From Xylocopa sonorina (taxonomy: Eukaryota; Arthropoda; Insecta; Hymenoptera; Apidae): a DNA stretch of 64,000 nucleotides. The number at the start of each line of letters is the position of its first letter. Within the stretch, counting starts at the first letter, position 1. This document shows, piece by piece, positions 60,283-64,000 of the stretch. Under the pieces are notes generated by a model. It was not told the DNA's origin, did not search any database, and saw only the letters and a list, made by a program, of their open reading frames with translations. Position numbers and translations under genes: made by a program. The DNA lies in NCBI RefSeq assembly GCF_050948175.1, contig NC_135198.1, forward strand, positions 13,141,001 through 13,205,000, in the 5' to 3' direction.

Positions 60283-63200
60283 CCGAATTATCATTTCGAT
60301 CCCCGCTTCCGTCGTTCTGACATTCTTGCTTGTTTACGCGTTTGTCGTACGCCGGGGGAATTTGTGGACAATTAGGGGGGCCATAGATCGATAAGACCTA
60401 AGTGGTTAAGAAAAAGAGTTCGACTAACGAACCGCTCCACCTCGAGGAGGGCTCTTTAGCTTTTCGATAATCGGGTTAAGCATTTTCGAAACCCGTTACA
60501 GGACAGCCAGAAATTACGGATTTGCGCGTTTCGTTTCCGCGCTTGCAGAATACCGGGTCATCGTTTTCGAAAATTTACAAGCCAAGAGCTTAGTTTTTAT
60601 TGTCCGCCCGTTCCTCGAGTCGAGCGCGCGTACTGTTACCTTGCTAACGGGTTTAAAGCACGGGAAACTTTCTCTCCTACCCTGTCGCCTCTTCTTCCCG
60701 TCCTTTTACCCATTCACGAGTCTCTTCAACGTCCCGCTACAAAATCTTACTATCGCGCGACCAGCCTCCAACCCTCTGGAACGCGACGTCTACATCCTCG
60801 CGAAATAGCGAGACGAGTCGACGTCAGTGGAACCCGTGCAATTTTCGATTCGAAGCAACTCTTTTCCAGGAGGCGAAAGAGGTCGTGGGCCCGGTTGGAC
60901 AATTTGCAAAACCGTTACGCCCAATGGTAGCAATAATTCGAGCGAGCCGGCTTCGACATTGTTTCGAGGCGAGGGCCCACCCTTCCCACGACCCTTTCCT
61001 TTCCTTCCTTCCTTCCTTCCTCCCTTCCGCACCCCCTTTCTTTATACACCCTCCGTGTCCGACTGTCCCTACCTCGACGTCTTGCTTTCGCATTTTCGAA
61101 CGACCTATATAATCCACGGAAACTGAGGCCCCGGCTGAATTTCTTAGTATCGAGTAACGAGTTATCGTACAATTGCAAACCGGATTTACAGCACCGGTAA
61201 CGAACTACCTGAGGTACCGAACGGCTTTCCGGGTGAGAGGATACGACGCGCGTCCACTGGTGCTACGACCGATCTACTGTATTTTAACCCTTTCGTAGAA
61301 AACAGCGAACAGAATTCGAAGCAGCGTTTACGAAATCGAGTCTGTTAGGCGGCCACGTTCTGGACGAATTTTCGACGCATTCAATGGATAATAAACACCT
61401 GACAGTCCTTCTAGGAACTTTCTGCCAACCGGTTGCTCGTGATTATTACTAAAATCAATACACGCCTTCTATTTTCCACACTTGACGAAGACGCCACCGG
61501 GTCCCAACCAAGCAATTGTTAATCTTCCTAACTGCTTTCGCGGTTGTTGCGTGTATCGTTGTTTATGCCCCGTGGCGAGGGGTTGCGAGACGCGGCTCTC
61601 ACGCACGGATGGAACACGCCTCCCGAGGATCTCTCTGCTCCGTCGATTCGAGCGATTCTCGTACGGAAATCGTCGACGAACGCCAGGCATATTTTACGCA
61701 GAAGAAAAAAAGGAACTCGATCGACGAACAGGCATGGAAACGCGCATCCCCTTACCTGAGCGTGGGTGTGTCGAGGCTCGTTTAAACAGCTGCTCGGTAA
61801 CCCCTTTCGCACCCCTCTCGAGAGAACGAGTCTCGAAATTTTGCCAGAAAAATATTTTCCCGTTCCGCCCTGCAGCAGCCGCACGATAAATACGTCGCGT
61901 TCTCCCCTGGAAAAATATCCCTCCCTTTGTCTCGTGAAATTTCTTGTCCCCGTCGACGAGAACCACATCGACGGCGACATTTTTTCCCGATGACCAACGG
62001 ATTTGCCGAAAGAGTAATTTTCCAGCGGCCTCGGGTAATCGACGAGCGCGTGGAATGTTAACGCGACCGACTTTAACGAGGTTGAAAGTCGGTAAACGAG
62101 CTTGAAAACGCACAAACGAGCTGCTTATCACGATCCAACTACGATCCCGCACGGTTTTTCAACGGCTTTGACTCATCGCCCCTGCTAATGCGGTTTACTT
62201 TTTTATCGCTGACCCCTGATTCTTTTGTCGTTTTGTTAACCGACTAACCGTTCCGTATCGATCACGACCGTTTACGCAAACAACGAGTTTCACTGGCTGT
62301 TTACCGGATCGACGATAGAGAATGGGTTGTCCTCTTACGTTGCACGCGATCGATTTCGTCATAGTCAGACCATCGGATCGAGGCAGCATCTTCGACAGTT
62401 TGGCCTTCGTCTAGTTGAAGTCTCTGACTCGTTGATCCCGATATTTTTACGGGCGCAAGGTGGTTTCCCGTGATGGCCAGGTTCGCTCCCGTGGATCACC
62501 GGCGTTTACGGTATTATTTTTCCACTCGGGATTAACCGCAACCGTTTCACGGTAATCTCGGAAGCTTCACGAGACAATGGCGGGGTTGTTATCGTGTTTG
62601 GACGACGGCTGTTTACCCCGCCGCTTTTCAGGGAAAAACAGCAACGGAGTCATCGATGTTTTTTGGGGGTAAAACTCCACGGAGAATCAACCAGGAGCTA
62701 AGCGATCGATGACGCGCGTTTTTAAACAAACTTATCGCGACGTACGACTCGAACTGTGCACAGCGATTAAAAATCGTCGCGATTGCAAACGCGCGCGGCG
62801 CTGGAAGATCGATGAACGAGATTTCTCGTGGGACGAGGGAAAAAAAACCGGGAGACGGTTCCACGGTAGATTTTTAAGAAGAAGCGGCGGTTTCCAAGGA
62901 AACGAACGGATCGGTGAATGAGACGAAGACTCGTGCCCCGACTCCTTGTTCCGGGCAACGGTCCAGGGGTCCGAGAACTCGGCGAAATGAATAGAAAAGA
63001 GCAGAACGGTGGCCGAGGATGTCGTGGTGGCCGTCCGCGGCTGCAGCGCAGCCTGCAACGCACAAATGGCGCCCTTCTATAAGGACAAACAACTGACAGC
63101 TGACCCACGCTCGTGCTGGCTTGACCTATACTTACGGTTCATCTGCTGACACCACCCATGCTCCCTTTCCAGTGTATACCTCGCGATATACTTGCAACCA

Positions 63201-63791
63201 GCGATCGTGATATCGAGTCTTTTTCCAAGGGATGTCGTCGAGTCATCCCGTCCCTTCGTTCACGAAAGAGTTGAACATGAATATGGTACTCTGGCTGGAC
63301 TCTAGCGTGACACGTAATGAGAAAAGAAAGTACGGAACTCGATCGATCCCTTCAACGAGCACCTTCGAGAGCTACGGTCGTCGCATTAATCTCACTTTGC
63401 CGGACATCGAGGCGTTTTGTTAAAAAGAGAGGAAAGAATAGGCAAGGAGAAGAAAGGGAAAAAAAATGGTAGCGGCTGAAAGAGAGACCCCTAAGTGACG
63501 ACTCGGCGGTCAGTGGTGGCCGGTGGTAGTCGCTTTCCGAAATGGATTTTTTTTCTCCCCTGATGCATCCCCCCCGGCTCCACCCCTGCGTGAAACGGTC
63601 CGTGCGGAGGCTGCGTGCGGATTGAAGGGCTCTCGATATTCAGTGGCCGAATCCACTCCGTGCCAGTTCTACCCACAAGTCCGCGTGTTCGTTCTTTCCC
63701 GACCCCCTCGTCTTTCCCAGCCCTCGTCCTTTCTTCCTTTCTCCCCGACTTTTTATGCTCCCCGTAAATTCGGGAAAACGGGCATCCCCTG

Positions 63792-63792
<1 letters not shown>

Positions 63793-63827
<35 letters not shown>
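63793..63827. repeat. (CT)n microsatellite
   Basis: A CT tract of about 35 bp near the right edge of the window, in hb upstream DNA. It lies in a larger pyrimidine-rich stretch and gives an RERE run in a spurious - strand frame. Confidence 0.9.
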
Positions 63828-63829
<2 letters not shown>

Positions 63830-64000
63830 GCGCATCATCCCTCGTCCGCCCTTCTTTTCTTTTTCTTCCTTCTCTCCTCTCTCGTCTCCTCGTTCCAACT
63901 GGTTTTTCCGAGCGCGTGGCGCGACTCACGTCGCTTATAATAAACACACACTCGGGGGATCGTTGGTCGGACACGGGAACAAAACAGGGCTGCGGCGCTG

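Larger units (their letters stand above)
55248..64000 (-). promoter_or_regulatory. hb: Upstream region of hb (leader, intron or enhancer DNA)
   Basis: No coding exon, tRNA or transposon recognised over 8.75 kb to the window edge. The open frames present are short, R/S-rich and overlap on both strands. Sequence is moderately CpG-rich with many A/T-rich words. Notable elements are an inverted pair of paired-class homeodomain-like sites at 60154-60282 and a CT tract at 63793-63827. By position this should contain the hb promoter and early embryonic enhancers, but none can be delimited. A further gene may begin beyond the edge. Confidence 0.5.

Noticed and set aside
63491..63898. 135-codon - strand frame rich in R, E and G near the right edge
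   Set aside because: Its most striking part is the CT microsatellite read as RERE; the rest is low complexity.
55248..64000. Cluster of K50 homeodomain cores (GGATTA/TAATCC) upstream of hb
   Set aside because: I count about five in 8.7 kb, close to the four or so expected by chance for a 6-mer on two strands. Only the palindromic inverted pair stands out.
1..64000. CRISPR arrays, operons, ribosome binding sites, integrative elements
   Set aside because: The window is eukaryotic nuclear DNA with spliced genes; the short regular repeats present are microsatellites.

Overview
The window is nuclear DNA of an insect, most likely a hymenopteran and plausibly a bee. The intron-rich genes use GT-AG splicing. 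The hunchback protein keeps the N-terminal zinc finger that Drosophila lost. A soluble adenylyl cyclase (ADCY10-type) gene is present, which Drosophila lacks. CpG shows no depletion even in non-coding DNA. The order assignment is inference.

Four protein-coding genes were rebuilt exon by exon with reading phase checked at every junction. From left to right: (1) ttv/EXT1, + strand, 304-3557, 7 exons, 711 aa, heparan sulfate polymerase, complete. (2) Cda5, + strand, 6690-42188, 16 exons per transcript plus one mutually exclusive pair, 823 aa, a secreted chitin deacetylase with a chitin-binding domain and a long Q/T/P-rich linker; its first intron is 24.8 kb. (3) An ADCY10-like gene, - strand, 50398-43325, 28 exons, about 1772 aa, all introns 51-97 bp. 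(4) hunchback (hb), - strand, 55247-52655, 3 coding exons, 704 aa, seven C2H2 fingers.

ttv and Cda5 run in tandem. Cda5 and ADCY10 converge, with poly(A) signals that nearly touch at 43239-43251. ADCY10 and hb are in tandem on the - strand. The first 5.8 kb is AT-rich and the rest is clearly more GC- and CpG-rich. From 55248 to the end there is no recognisable coding sequence; this is 5' leader, intron or upstream regulatory DNA of hb.

The genes form no operon-like unit: ttv makes heparan sulfate in the Golgi, Cda5 modifies chitin outside the cell, ADCY10 belongs to cAMP signalling, and hb is a gap transcription factor. The most notable observations are that the ADCY10-like protein has lost several catalytic residues of the cyclase site and may be a pseudo-cyclase or regulatory ATPase; that Cda5 has a frame-locked pair of alternative catalytic exons plus an open, frame-preserving intron inside the deacetylase domain; and that hb carries candidate CtBP, Pumilio and paired-homeodomain motifs. 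No CRISPR array, rRNA, convincing tRNA or intact transposon was seen.
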